Shown: positions 1-7,304, counted from the first letter of the stretch. The stretch: 10,157 nucleotides of DNA from Gammaproteobacteria bacterium (GCA_024511395.1 JANELJ010000044.1:1-10157); one strand, 5' to 3'. The notes: generated by a model not told the origin, from the sequence alone. Numbers and translations: made by a program.

Positions 1-579
1 CTGGGAATTAATCCACTGGAAACCATGACCCGTTCAACAGGCGCTGGACACTGATTTTCCTGATCATTACCTTAACCATGACACCTTTACGACGCTTAAC
101 GTCCTGGTTCAGTCAGCGAGTTAATGCTGCTTATGGTAAGCGGGTATCAGACTGGAACTGGATGATTATGCTTAGAAGAATGATTGGCTTGTACTGCTTT
201 TTTTATGCCAGTGTTCATTTATGGATATTTCTCCAGTTTGACCTTATGTGGGACTGGGAATTTCTGTAGGAAGATTTACAGGAAAAACAGTATATTTTAT
301 TTGGTTTTATGGCCTACCTGATTACCTTATTATTGGCTCTGACCTCTTTTAATCGGGTTATACGCTGGATGGGCGGCGCTGGAAAACCCTGCATCTTCAG
401 TGTGCCTGGTTAGTATACTGGTGCTGGTACACTACTAGATGCTGATTAAAGTAGGTGTTTATACTCCGCTGCCTTATACTATAATTATTACATTATTACT
501 GCTGTACCGGATTGTGGCTTACTATGGATTGTTCTTTAGAAAGCCAAAAGACCTGGGAGAGATAGTTGCAGAGCGTTAA
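1..579 (+). pseudogene. msrQ: broken msrQ (heme membrane subunit of MsrPQ), 5' end outside window
   Basis: MsrQ is the inner-membrane heme b protein that passes quinone-pool electrons to the periplasmic methionine sulfoxide reductase MsrP. Reading across frames gives typical family landmarks: LGINPLETMTRSTG, then TMTPLRR, RRMIGLYCFFYASVHLW (the His of ASVHLW matches a conserved heme-region His), then YILFGFMAYLITLLLALTS, WKTLH, LVSILVLVHY and a C-terminus ending VAER. To join them, frame 1 shifts to frame 3 near 40-42, to frame 2 near 375-380, and back to frame 1 near 404-406; each shift is explained by one missing base. There are also in-frame TAG stops at 267-269 and 436-438; the second falls where a Trp would be natural. 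About 40 N-terminal residues lie before the window, and msrP would be expected upstream. The gene converges on the men operon with 8 bases between stops. The identification is strong; true decay versus assembly error is open, though two stops plus three shifts favour decay. Confidence 0.83.
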
Positions 580-587
580 AAACAGCT

Positions 588-980
588 TTACTCAAATAGT
601 TCAGCAGGTAAGGCAACTTTGCTTTTGCTATTTACATCAAGGCAAACATGTACAGTCTGTATAACTGCTTTTAATTCATCCTGAGTATTATAAAACTGAT
701 ATTCCAGCGCAAAAGAGTGTTCTCTTTTTTCAGTTAAGAATAGTTTAATAACAATGTTTTCATTTAAAGCAATGGGTGTTTTAAAATCCGCTTCAGTATG
801 AACAATAGGCAGAATACGACCTGAATCCAGTATTCTGGAGATAGTATACTGTCGGCTGACCATCCAGTCTTCATAGGCATTATGCGCAAAATAAAAATAA
901 CGGGCATAAAATACTACGCCGGCCGCATCAATATCATGTATGCGGGTGCATAGTTTAGTTTCATAAAGTAATGCGACCAT
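588..980 (-). CDS. menI: hotdog-fold acyl-CoA thioesterase, probable DHNA-CoA hydrolase
   Basis: This 130-residue protein belongs to the 4HBT hotdog thioesterase family. The signature lies near the N-terminus, RIHDIDAAGVVFYARYF at about residues 13-29; Asp18 sits where the catalytic Asp of 4-hydroxybenzoyl-CoA thioesterase lies (the D-x-A-G context), and AHNAYEDW follows on the long helix. Length is normal for the family. It is the last gene of the men operon: its ATG overlaps the end of menC by 20 bases, and a GGA about 9 bases before the ATG can serve as ribosome binding site. From this position I infer that it hydrolyses 1,4-dihydroxy-2-naphthoyl-CoA, the MenB product, to DHNA for MenA. 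It resembles the cyanobacterial-type DHNA-CoA thioesterase signature. A general YbgC-like thioesterase is the alternative; the family is certain, the substrate is inferred from context. Confidence 0.82.
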   Translation of the reverse strand: MVALLYETKLCTRIHDIDAAGVVFYARYFYFAHNAYEDWMVSRQYTISRILDSGRILPIVHTEADFKTPIALNENIVIKLFLTEKREHSFALEYQFYNTQDELKAVIQTVHVCLDVNSKSKVALPAELFE

Positions 981-2025
981 GTTTTATTTCCGGTGCTTCA
1001 ATTAAAGTATCTTCCAGCCAGTATGCTGTGGCCAGTCCATGATGCAGTCCATTATTAACTGCGGCAGCTAAATAGCAGATCGGCCATAGTCCGTAAGCCG
1101 TTTCAATGGCAGAGGTAATAACTACTTCTATTCCACGAGACTGTGCAATCTGTGCCAGCTGCCAGCTTTTTATAATGCCACCGATCAGAGTGGGCTTCAA
1201 GACAATACGTTGTACGGGTAATAGTTTTAAGTCAGTAAGCTTATTAAGTGATTCATCCAGAGCGAGGCTTATTGATGTCTGTTTCTGTAATAAGCGGTAG
1301 TTCTGAATATTAAATTCTCTAAGTGGTTCTTCTATACTGTCAATTCGTTGTATATAAGATTTTAATTCACTATTAATAAAATCCAGGAACCACTGGCTCT
1401 GTGCAAGCGTCCAGCTTTTATTGCAGTCAAGTCGGATTCTGGTCTCTGGTTTAAGGCGTATTAATAAGGTTTTTAATTGCCTGGCTTCCTGTTCAACTGG
1501 TTGTATACCCAGTTTAAATTTAAGGCATTGAAAGCCCTGTTTTTCAATATGAGTTATATTTTTTGAGTTCTGTTGGTTTATATCACCCAGCATGGCATTA
1601 ACCAGAATGCTTTTACTGGCATCAGGGTTTAGTAATTGTGCTAGGTTTTGTTTTCTGTATTGGCTGATCAGAGATAATATGGCTGTTTCCAGTGCAAAGC
1701 GGCTGGCAGGGTAGTGTGCAAGTTTATCTGGACAGCTTTCATCTATTGGTATGGCTTTAACTGTATCAAGTGTTTCTGTTAGTTGTAGCTGAGCTTCGGA
1801 TATGGTTTCAGTTCCCATAGTATCAAGAAGGGCGCATTCCCCGCAAGCAATAAGTCCCTGTGCTGTAATTAGCTTTAGTATAAAACCCTGACGATAATGG
1901 AAATTGTGTGAGGCCGTATTCCATGGCTGTGTCAGCTTTATTTTATAGGACTGTAACTGATAGTGCTCCAGTTTAAAATCTGTTGTGCAGCTGACCAGTA
2001 AGGATTGTAATGATTGACTGAACAT
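961..2025 (-). CDS. menC: o-succinylbenzoate synthase
   Basis: MenC dehydrates SHCHC to o-succinylbenzoate in the cytoplasm. The protein is an enolase-superfamily enzyme of 354 residues, somewhat longer than the E. coli enzyme (about 320). The whole active site is visible: Lys169 and Lys171 in LKFKLG, metal ligands Asp200 (RLDCNKSW), Glu232 (SIEEPL) and Asp257 (LALDES), and Lys277 (VLKPTLIGG), with spacings close to those in E. coli. Many relatives have Ala rather than Cys201 after the first metal Asp. The capping domain comes first, with GECALLDTMGTET at residues 62-74. About 18 residues precede the usual family start, so a short N-terminal extension is present if the ATG is right. The ATG overlaps the menA stop as TAATG, which supports this start by translational coupling. 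Catalytic residues are complete, so it should be active. Confidence 0.93.
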   Translation of the reverse strand: MFSQSLQSLLVSCTTDFKLEHYQLQSYKIKLTQPWNTASHNFHYRQGFILKLITAQGLIACGECALLDTMGTETISEAQLQLTETLDTVKAIPIDESCPDKLAHYPASRFALETAILSLISQYRKQNLAQLLNPDASKSILVNAMLGDINQQNSKNITHIEKQGFQCLKFKLGIQPVEQEARQLKTLLIRLKPETRIRLDCNKSWTLAQSQWFLDFINSELKSYIQRIDSIEEPLREFNIQNYRLLQKQTSISLALDESLNKLTDLKLLPVQRIVLKPTLIGGIIKSWQLAQIAQSRGIEVVITSAIETAYGLWPICYLAAAVNNGLHHGLATAYWLEDTLIEAPEIKHGRITL

Positions 2026-2909
2026 TAGGTATTAAAGATAAAGGCAGGCAGTAGTAATAAGGTATAGATAAGCTGTAATTGTGCTGTCTGTGCCAGTATC
2101 CGGTTTAACTGTGGAGAAATTTCCATACTGTAAAACTGACGAATAATCCTGTAGACCAGGGGCAGGCTTAAAAACGGCAGTAATATAAGTAAGGAATAAA
2201 TACTGATTAAAGTCAGCAGTAACAGGTAAGGATAAATCAGCATAGCGGCATAAAGTAGTCTGGCGACTGGTCTGCCAATATAATGTACCAGAGTCAGTTT
2301 ATTGACCTGTTCATCACCTTCCAGATCACGGTAATTATTAACCAGTAAAATAGCGGTAGCGATACTGCCAATGGTGCTGCCCATTAAAATGCTAAACAGG
2401 TTAATATCCAGGGTCTGTAAATAGTAGCTGCCGCCGACTCCGGCCAGGCCAAAAAAAATCAGTACAAATAATTCGCCAAAGGGTGAATAGGCAATGGGCT
2501 TTGGACCGGCTGTATAGGCATAACCGCAGAGTATGGAAATTAAGCCCAGTAGAATAATCGGCCAGCCGCCAATCCAGGCAAGGTAGATACCGCTGCTAAA
2601 GGCTATTATAAAACTCAGCACTGCGCCGGACTTAATCTGGCTGGCACTTAGCCAGCCCTGCTGTGTAGCACGTCTGGGGCCAAGCCGCTGATGAGTGTCT
2701 GCGCCTTTTTCAAAATCGGCGGCATCATTATAAAGGTTGGTGCCAATCTGAATACATAAAGCAGACAGTAGGGTCAGTAAAAAAATGCTTATGGAAAACT
2801 GTTGTTGATCATGCCAGGCCAGAGCTGAACCCAGTAATACCGGTGTTACAGAAATGGACAGAGTTTTGGGGCGTATGGCCAGCCACCATATAGTCAGTTT
2901 ACCAAGCAT
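2025..2909 (-). CDS. menA: 1,4-dihydroxy-2-naphthoate polyprenyltransferase
   Basis: MenA attaches the polyprenyl tail to DHNA, giving demethylmenaquinone, in the inner membrane. The 294-residue protein is a UbiA-family prenyltransferase, close to the usual MenA length. Both Asp-rich, Mg-diphosphate-binding motifs are present: NLYNDAADFEKGAD at residues 58-71 (Asp62, Asp65, Asp71), followed by the MenA-typical GPRRATQQGWLS, and NNYRDLEGDE at 191-200 (Asp195, Asp199). The rest is a series of hydrophobic segments, about eight or nine transmembrane helices, with an early IRPKTL motif near residue 12. The gene starts 8 bases after the menB stop; no clear ribosome binding site is visible, so coupling to menB is likely. 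It ends in TAATG shared with menC. In E. coli menA sits apart from the other men genes; here it is inside the operon. Confidence 0.95.
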   Translation of the reverse strand: MLGKLTIWWLAIRPKTLSISVTPVLLGSALAWHDQQQFSISIFLLTLLSALCIQIGTNLYNDAADFEKGADTHQRLGPRRATQQGWLSASQIKSGAVLSFIIAFSSGIYLAWIGGWPIILLGLISILCGYAYTAGPKPIAYSPFGELFVLIFFGLAGVGGSYYLQTLDINLFSILMGSTIGSIATAILLVNNYRDLEGDEQVNKLTLVHYIGRPVARLLYAAMLIYPYLLLLTLISIYSLLILLPFLSLPLVYRIIRQFYSMEISPQLNRILAQTAQLQLIYTLLLLPAFIFNT

Positions 2910-2917
2910 AGTATGGA

Positions 2918-3751
2918 TCAGGGGCGGCGTTTAAAACGGCTGAAATCAGGCGGGCGTTTTTCCACAAAGGCATTGCGTCCTTCCTGACCTTCTTCAGTCA
3001 TATAAAACAGCGCCGTGGTATTGCCTGCCAGTTCCTGGATACCGGCCAGACCATCCGTATCGGCATTAAATGCGGATTTAAGAACCCGTAGGGCAGTAGG
3101 AGAATGCTGTAGCATTTCGCGGCACCAGCTAATGGTTTCCTGTTCCAGTTCTTTAAGAGGCACTACCGTATTGACCAGTCCCATATCCAGTGCCGCCTGA
3201 GCATCATATTGACGACACAGGAACCAGATCTCCTTGGTTTTTTTCAGACCAATAGTGCGGGCCATAATACCGGCACCCAGACCGGCATCAAAACTGCCGA
3301 CCTTTGGGCCGGTCTGACCAAAATGGGCATTATCGGCAGCAATCGTTAAATCACAGATTAAATGCAGTACATGTCCGCCGCCTATGGCATAACCGGCCAC
3401 CATGGCCACAATGGGTTTGGGCAGGGTGCGGATCTGCCGTTGCAGTTCTAGCACATTGAGATGGTTAATACCCTGTTGATCTTTATAGCCGCCGTCCTCA
3501 CCGCGGATTTTCTGATCGCCGCCGGAACAGAAGGCCAGGTCGCCGGCACCGGTTAAAATAATCACCCCGATACTATTGTCGTAATGGGCATGATGAAAGG
3601 CTTCAATCATCTCACTGACGGTTTCAGGCCTAAAGGCATTGCGTACCTGCGGCCGATTAATGGTTATTTTGGCAATACCGGCAGTGTCATCTGTGCCATG
3701 CTCGTAGAGTATATCGGTAAAATTATAGTCGCTAACGGTATTCCAGCTCAT
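2918..3751 (-). CDS. menB: 1,4-dihydroxy-2-naphthoyl-CoA synthase
   Basis: MenB closes the second ring by a Dieckmann-type condensation of o-succinylbenzoyl-CoA to DHNA-CoA. It is a 277-residue crotonase-family enzyme (E. coli 285). CoA and oxyanion-hole regions are SGGDQKIRG from residue 76 and GYAIGGGH at 120-127. Asp155 in VGSFD and Tyr250 in [15 protein letters not shown] match E. coli Asp163 and Tyr258, and the C-terminus [12 protein letters not shown] is characteristic. Gly148 in QTGPKVG lies at E. coli Gly156, which marks the bicarbonate-dependent (type I) form; enzymes with their own carboxylate have Asp there. The ATG lies 45 bases after the menD stop, with only a weak GGAT upstream. 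The substrate must come from MenE, which is not in the window. Confidence 0.97.
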   Translation of the reverse strand: MSWNTVSDYNFTDILYEHGTDDTAGIAKITINRPQVRNAFRPETVSEMIEAFHHAHYDNSIGVIILTGAGDLAFCSGGDQKIRGEDGGYKDQQGINHLNVLELQRQIRTLPKPIVAMVAGYAIGGGHVLHLICDLTIAADNAHFGQTGPKVGSFDAGLGAGIMARTIGLKKTKEIWFLCRQYDAQAALDMGLVNTVVPLKELEQETISWCREMLQHSPTALRVLKSAFNADTDGLAGIQELAGNTTALFYMTEEGQEGRNAFVEKRPPDFSRFKRRP

Positions 3752-3796
3752 ATTTGTTATCCGGTTTGTGATGCTTCACAAGCATGTATTCAGGAG

Positions 3797-5551
3797 TTAA
3801 GTTTGACTGTGGCATTTTACACTAGTTTGAGCATCGATAATAACTTCTATAAGCGTGAAACCGTTTTGCCTGAAGGTTTCTGTCAGTTGCTCTAATTCAG
3901 ATACCTGAGTGATACGGATATAATTGAGCTGATATAAGTCAGCACAATACCTGAATTCCAGAGCGGTATCCGTTTGCCATAATTTTTCAAATTCATTGAG
4001 TTGATAGGGCGGCAGATAATTAAAAATTCCTCCGCCGTGGTTATTGAGCAGAATAATGGTTCCATTATAACCCTGTTTCTGAATCTGTCTGAGCATAAGC
4101 AGACCGTTCATATCATGAAAAAAGCTGAGATCACCCAGCACTGCTACACCATAGTGCTCAGGGTGAGCGGCCAGCAGACCGGCAAAAGTGGAGATATTCC
4201 CATCAATACCGCTGGCCCCCCGGTTAGCATAGAGCCTGAGGTTTTTATCGCCGCTATTAGTGTGGCTAATAAAGGTATCAAAATCCCGTATAGCCATGGA
4301 ATTACCGCTGAAAATTAATAACTGTAGCGGAATGGCCTGCAGCAGAGTATTAATGATATGGCCTTCAAACAGTTGGTCAGTGTTTAAGGCCCGGTTAATT
4401 CTGTTTTCTGCCTGCTGTTCTGCATCCTGCCATTGTGTGAGCCAGTGGCTGTCTGGATTTCGGGTGACTAAAGGCAGTAAAGCCTGACAAAATGCTTTGG
4501 GCAGAGTATTGACCACTTGTTTCTGAGTATGCAGAGGATCAAGACAATCGCCATAGGAACTGACTATGATCCGCTGACAGTTCTGCTGCTGCAGGTATTG
4601 CTGCAGTTTTTTAGACAGGGGAAACTGACCCAGGTGAATAATCCATTGAGGTGACTGCCCGTTAAAATTAGCTTTATCCAGAAAAGTATCATAATTCATC
4701 AGAAGCAGCCGGCTGCGTTTTGCCCTCAGTCGTAATCCGGAGAGAGGATCAATCAGTACCGGGCAGTTAAGCTTTTCAGCAAGAGAGGATAGAACAGGCT
4801 GTAAATTGTCTTGTTCTTCAGGTGTTAACCGACCGCAAATTATCAATCCGGGGTGATTATCGAGCAGAGTCTGAACTGCTTGTAGTGTAGACTGGCTGAC
4901 TGGTGGTGGGGCAGATGTATCAGGAGGAGCGGGATGTTCTGACTTTAAAATATCCAGTCCCAATTGTTCAATAGTCTTATTTAATTGTTCGGTATTAGTT
5001 TCCTGAGGCAGTAAAGGCTCTCTTAAAGGAATATTAATATGTACCGGTCCCGGTTTGGCAAAGAGGCTTTTACTATAAGCCAGATCGATGGTTTCTTTAA
5101 GATAGCCATTATCCAGAAATTTCTGTTGCGGATGCTTCAGGGGAATATATACCCGTACATTGGAACCGAATAGGAATGCCTGATTAATGGTCTGGTTTGC
5201 GCCGCAGTTCTGTAGTTCATCGGGCCGGTCTGCAGAGAGCAGGAGCAGCGGTGTATAGGAATAACTGGCTTCAATAACAGCAGGCAGCCAGTTGGCGACC
5301 GCCGTACCGGAAGTGCAGATCAGCAATACCGGATGTCCGCTGGCCTGAGACAGGCCCAGGGCAAAGAACGCCGCACTGCGTTCATCAATGTCGATCCAGG
5401 TTTTAATTGCAGGATGCTTTTCACAGGCCAGAGCCAGTGGTGTAGAGCGTGAACCCGGTGATATGACCGCCTGACTGATATTATGCCGACTACAATAGTG
5501 AATCAGACTGAAAGCCCACTGGTAATTTAAGGTGCCGGTCTGTTCATTCAA
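3797..5551 (-). CDS. menD: SEPHCHC synthase (ThDP-dependent)
   Basis: MenD decarboxylates 2-oxoglutarate with thiamine diphosphate and adds the succinyl semialdehyde to isochorismate, giving SEPHCHC, the first committed step. The protein has 584 residues (E. coli 556). Seen in order: SPGSRSTPLALA at 31-42, the activating Glu57 in DIDERSA (E. coli Glu55), CTSGTAVANWLPAVIEA and SADRP near 107-110 in the N-terminal domain; a Pro/Ser-rich linker near 205-222; Arg444 in NRGASGIDG; and the cofactor/Mg motif GDLSFFHDMNGLL from 473 with NNHGGGIFNYLP from 503. The reading frame opens with TTG one base after the menF stop; no in-frame ATG lies near, and the N-terminus aligns with the family from this TTG. 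A GGAG lies 10 bases upstream, inside the end of menF. All key residues are present. Confidence 0.96.
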   Translation of the reverse strand: MNEQTGTLNYQWAFSLIHYCSRHNISQAVISPGSRSTPLALACEKHPAIKTWIDIDERSAAFFALGLSQASGHPVLLICTSGTAVANWLPAVIEASYSYTPLLLLSADRPDELQNCGANQTINQAFLFGSNVRVYIPLKHPQQKFLDNGYLKETIDLAYSKSLFAKPGPVHINIPLREPLLPQETNTEQLNKTIEQLGLDILKSEHPAPPDTSAPPPVSQSTLQAVQTLLDNHPGLIICGRLTPEEQDNLQPVLSSLAEKLNCPVLIDPLSGLRLRAKRSRLLLMNYDTFLDKANFNGQSPQWIIHLGQFPLSKKLQQYLQQQNCQRIIVSSYGDCLDPLHTQKQVVNTLPKAFCQALLPLVTRNPDSHWLTQWQDAEQQAENRINRALNTDQLFEGHIINTLLQAIPLQLLIFSGNSMAIRDFDTFISHTNSGDKNLRLYANRGASGIDGNISTFAGLLAAHPEHYGVAVLGDLSFFHDMNGLLMLRQIQKQGYNGTIILLNNHGGGIFNYLPPYQLNEFEKLWQTDTALEFRYCADLYQLNYIRITQVSELEQLTETFRQNGFTLIEVIIDAQTSVKCHSQT

Positions 5552-5552
5552 C

Positions 5553-7001
5553 TTATAACATCTCCAGAATAGTCTGCATTTTTAATTCGGTTTCCTGCCA
5601 TTCTATCTCGGGGTCTGATTCCCTGATCAGTCCGGCTCCGGCATATAAATGGGCCTGTTCACTATTGAGCAGGGCGCATCTTAACATGACGGAAAGTTCA
5701 CCATTCATCTGAGCATCAAGCCAGCCGAAAGCACCGGAATACCAGCCTCTTTGATAGCCTTCATGGGCTAATAACCACTGTTGCGCCTGCAGTGCCGGGA
5801 AACCGGCAATGGCGGGAGTCGGGTGCAGGGCTTTGATAATATCAAAGACATCGTATTGTTCCTGCAATACGCCCTCTATAGGCGTTTCCAGATGGTACAT
5901 ATTATGCAATTTCATTAAATAAGGTGAGCAGGACATTTTCAGACTGTGGCAGAGTGGATCAAGGTGCTGGTATATGTCCTGGGCAATAAAACGGTGTTCT
6001 TTAAGCAGTTTGTGGTATTCCGGATTATCCTGATCCGTCGGTAGCAGGCGGGGTGGATTGGCATCCTGCTGCGGGCTTTTTAAAATGGTTCCGCCAATGG
6101 CCTCGCTTTTAATAACAGCATCCTGTAGATGGATCAGTCGTTCCGGAGAGGCGCAGACCAGCCTAGTGCCTTTGCTTAAAAATGACAAAACCGTACAGGC
6201 AGGATAGTATCGGCTCAGTTTGTCTGTCAGTTTTGCAAGAGAAACCTCCTGTGCAAGCCTAACCCATTGCTGACGACTGGTGACCAGTTTATCAAAATGC
6301 CCCTTCTGAATTTCATCCAGAGCCTCCTGGCTCAGCTTTTGCCATGCCTGCTTATTGTTGCTCCTGGTACTATGATAGTTCTCGGTAGTATTATTATTTT
6401 TATAGATTTTGCTGTTTGCTGATGTTCTGTGTTCAGCATTTAAAGGTACGACATCGGGTTGAGTAGCTGACTGATATGACAGGTATTGGTTTAATAGTGT
6501 TTTTATATTTTTAAATTCATCTTTAAGCTGATTTTCCTGCCTGGCTGAATGGATAGTCATATTAAACTGCAGAAATTTGCCGGCAGGTGTGGTTTTTATC
6601 AGTATGCGCGGGAACTGCAACAGGGTATTGGGTATATTTTGCCAGTCACCAGTCATAGGATCATTTTCATCAAAGGCAAAAGCAATAAAGGCCAGCGGAG
6701 CAGATGAAGCAGGATAATGCCAGTTGTCCTGTAATTGCTTAAACTGCCTTTTTAAGCTTTCCAGACGCTGAGTACCGGAAGCTCTGATACTCATCATTTC
6801 TCCCAGTCCCAGAAGGCAGGTCTGATCATCTGGTTTGTTTATAAAAAAATGTTCCAGATCCTCCACGGGTGTAACAGGGAAGTGATTGTCCAGTCTGGTT
6901 TCAATGGTCAGGTAGCGGCCAGCCGGAAAATCAGTATCCAGTACCTTCTGTAGGGCCTGTTCCAGAGATTCTTCCACTGTATGCATTAACGTATTAATCA
7001 T
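5553..7001 (-). CDS. menF: menaquinone-type isochorismate synthase
   Basis: MenF converts chorismate to isochorismate with Mg, feeding MenD. At 482 residues it is longer than E. coli MenF (431). The N-terminal half is poorly conserved; the chorismate-binding domain covers about 225-482 and shows GHFDKLVTSRQ (Lys238, the likely general base), ASPERLI, KSEAIGGT at 299-305 (Glu300, the likely general acid), LHPTPAIAGFP near 392-402, YSGAFGW from 421, and the closing Mg-ligand region ESDPEIEWQETELKM. An Asn/Ser/Thr-rich stretch at about 191-217, on an AT-rich piece of DNA, separates the two halves and looks like an inserted linker. It is first in the operon and next to menD, so MenF is preferred over the siderophore enzyme EntC. 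The start has no strong ribosome binding site; Met6 is an alternative. Confidence 0.93.
   Translation of the reverse strand: MINTLMHTVEESLEQALQKVLDTDFPAGRYLTIETRLDNHFPVTPVEDLEHFFINKPDDQTCLLGLGEMMSIRASGTQRLESLKRQFKQLQDNWHYPASSAPLAFIAFAFDENDPMTGDWQNIPNTLLQFPRILIKTTPAGKFLQFNMTIHSARQENQLKDEFKNIKTLLNQYLSYQSATQPDVVPLNAEHRTSANSKIYKNNNTTENYHSTRSNNKQAWQKLSQEALDEIQKGHFDKLVTSRQQWVRLAQEVSLAKLTDKLSRYYPACTVLSFLSKGTRLVCASPERLIHLQDAVIKSEAIGGTILKSPQQDANPPRLLPTDQDNPEYHKLLKEHRFIAQDIYQHLDPLCHSLKMSCSPYLMKLHNMYHLETPIEGVLQEQYDVFDIIKALHPTPAIAGFPALQAQQWLLAHEGYQRGWYSGAFGWLDAQMNGELSVMLRCALLNSEQAHLYAGAGLIRESDPEIEWQETELKMQTILEML
5562..5565 (-). promoter_or_regulatory. ribosome binding site for the TTG start of menD
   Basis: Read on the minus strand, GGAG lies inside the last codons of menF and ends 10 bases before the TTG that opens menD. 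An ATG formed four bases further on is out of frame. The site supports the TTG as start and suggests menD translation is coupled to termination on menF. Confidence 0.6.
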
Positions 7002-7068
7002 GTCAGGAATTATAAACCTAAAAGGATCACAGTGGAAACAGACTCAGAGCTATCAGTGAACAGAATTT

Positions 7069-7098
7069 GTTATAAATAACTGACTATTTTTTAAGCAA
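7069..7098 (-). promoter_or_regulatory. candidate promoter of the men operon
   Basis: On the minus strand, a -35-like TTGCTT (7093-7098) is followed after 17-18 bases by TTATAA/TATAAC (about 7069-7075). Transcription would begin near 7062, leaving a leader of about 60 bases before the menF ATG at 7001. The match is moderate and AT-rich sequence gives such matches easily; it is the best candidate seen between the two divergent genes. Confidence 0.4.
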
Positions 7099-7109
7099 AA
7101 AACGTTTCT

Positions 7110-7122
7110 TTTTGTAACAAAA
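7110..7122. promoter_or_regulatory. 13-base palindrome in the divergent promoter region
   Basis: TTTTGT-A-ACAAAA is a perfect inverted repeat around one central base. It lies between the candidate men -35 element and the FNR box of nosZ, centred about 54 bases upstream of the inferred men start and 63 upstream of the inferred nosZ start. It has the form of an operator for a dimeric regulator, but I do not recognise the protein that would bind it. Confidence 0.35.
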
Positions 7123-7130
7123 CAGCTAGA

Positions 7131-7144
7131 TTGACTTAGATCAA
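7131..7144 (+). promoter_or_regulatory. FNR/Dnr-type binding site upstream of nosZ
   Basis: TTGACTTAGATCAA matches the FNR/Dnr consensus TTGAT-N4-ATCAA at nine of ten positions. Its centre (7137.5) lies 41.5 bases before the start predicted from the -10 element at 7167-7172, the spacing of class II FNR activation. This suggests nosZ is switched on when oxygen is low, possibly with nitric oxide if the regulator is a Dnr/NnrR relative. The same site is about 75 bases upstream of the candidate men start and could also act on that side. Confidence 0.8.
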
Positions 7145-7166
7145 TGTTATATGAAGGATATCTCTT

Positions 7167-7172
7167 TATATT
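7167..7172 (+). promoter_or_regulatory. -10 element of the nosZ promoter
   Basis: TATATT is a good -10 hexamer. No -35 element is needed because the FNR-type box occupies that place. Transcription should begin about 7178-7180, giving an unusually long leader of about 130 bases before the nosZ ATG. Confidence 0.6.
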
Positions 7173-7179
7173 TCTCTCT

Positions 7180-7221
7180 ATGCAAAAGTGTGTCATATGC
7201 CACACCAACCGTTGTATATGA
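7180..7221 (+). CDS. possible 13-residue Cys-rich leader peptide
   Basis: An ATG at or next to the inferred transcription start opens a 13-codon frame, MQKCVICHTNRCI, ending in TGA. It holds three Cys and one His, including a CxxCH arrangement; no signal peptide exists, so a real heme protein is not implied. The frame covers both arms of the first leader hairpin (7191-7223), as leader peptides do in attenuators. No ribosome binding site is available if transcription begins at 7179, so translation would have to be leaderless. A chance frame is quite possible. Confidence 0.2.
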   Translation: MQKCVICHTNRCI

Positions 7222-7286
7222 CGACCGGTGTGCTAGTAGTATATGTCATATTCTTACTCAAGATGTGCATAAGTAAGAATATTTTT
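7191..7286 (+). promoter_or_regulatory. structured nosZ leader with competing hairpins, attenuator-like
   Basis: Three inverted repeats share arms. Stem A pairs 7191-7200 with 7214-7223 (10 pairs, two of them G-U). Stem B pairs 7216-7222 (ATATGAC) with 7245-7251 (GTCATAT). Stem C pairs 7248-7257 (ATATTCTTAC) with 7273-7282 (GTAAGAATAT), a perfect 10-base match with a 15-base loop, directly followed by a short T run (7283-7286). A excludes B and B excludes C, so A plus C competes with B, the layout of a transcription attenuator in which C would be the terminator and B the antiterminator. Stem C is AT-rich and its T run short, so termination would be weak. The structure is read by eye; no energy was computed. 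Confidence 0.4.
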
Positions 7287-7297
7287 AAACAAGAAAA

Positions 7298-7304
7298 AAA
7301 GGTG
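7298..7304 (+). promoter_or_regulatory. ribosome binding site of nosZ
   Basis: AAAGGTG precedes the ATG at 7311, with 8 bases between the last G of the AAGG core and the ATG. It fixes the NosZ start at the Met that opens a clear signal peptide, rather than at the GTG or ATG codons further upstream in the same open frame. Confidence 0.8.

Noticed and set aside
267..438. TAG read as an amino acid (recoding) in msrQ
   Set aside because: Three frameshifts in the same gene would remain unexplained, and a conserved UAG residue is not known for this family.
580..587. Bidirectional terminator between msrQ remnant and menI
   Set aside because: Only 8 bases separate the stops, and no good hairpin with a T run was seen around them.
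3584..3895. Plus-strand open frame of 103 codons across the menB/menD junction
   Set aside because: It lies antisense to two certain genes and its translation resembles no protein family.
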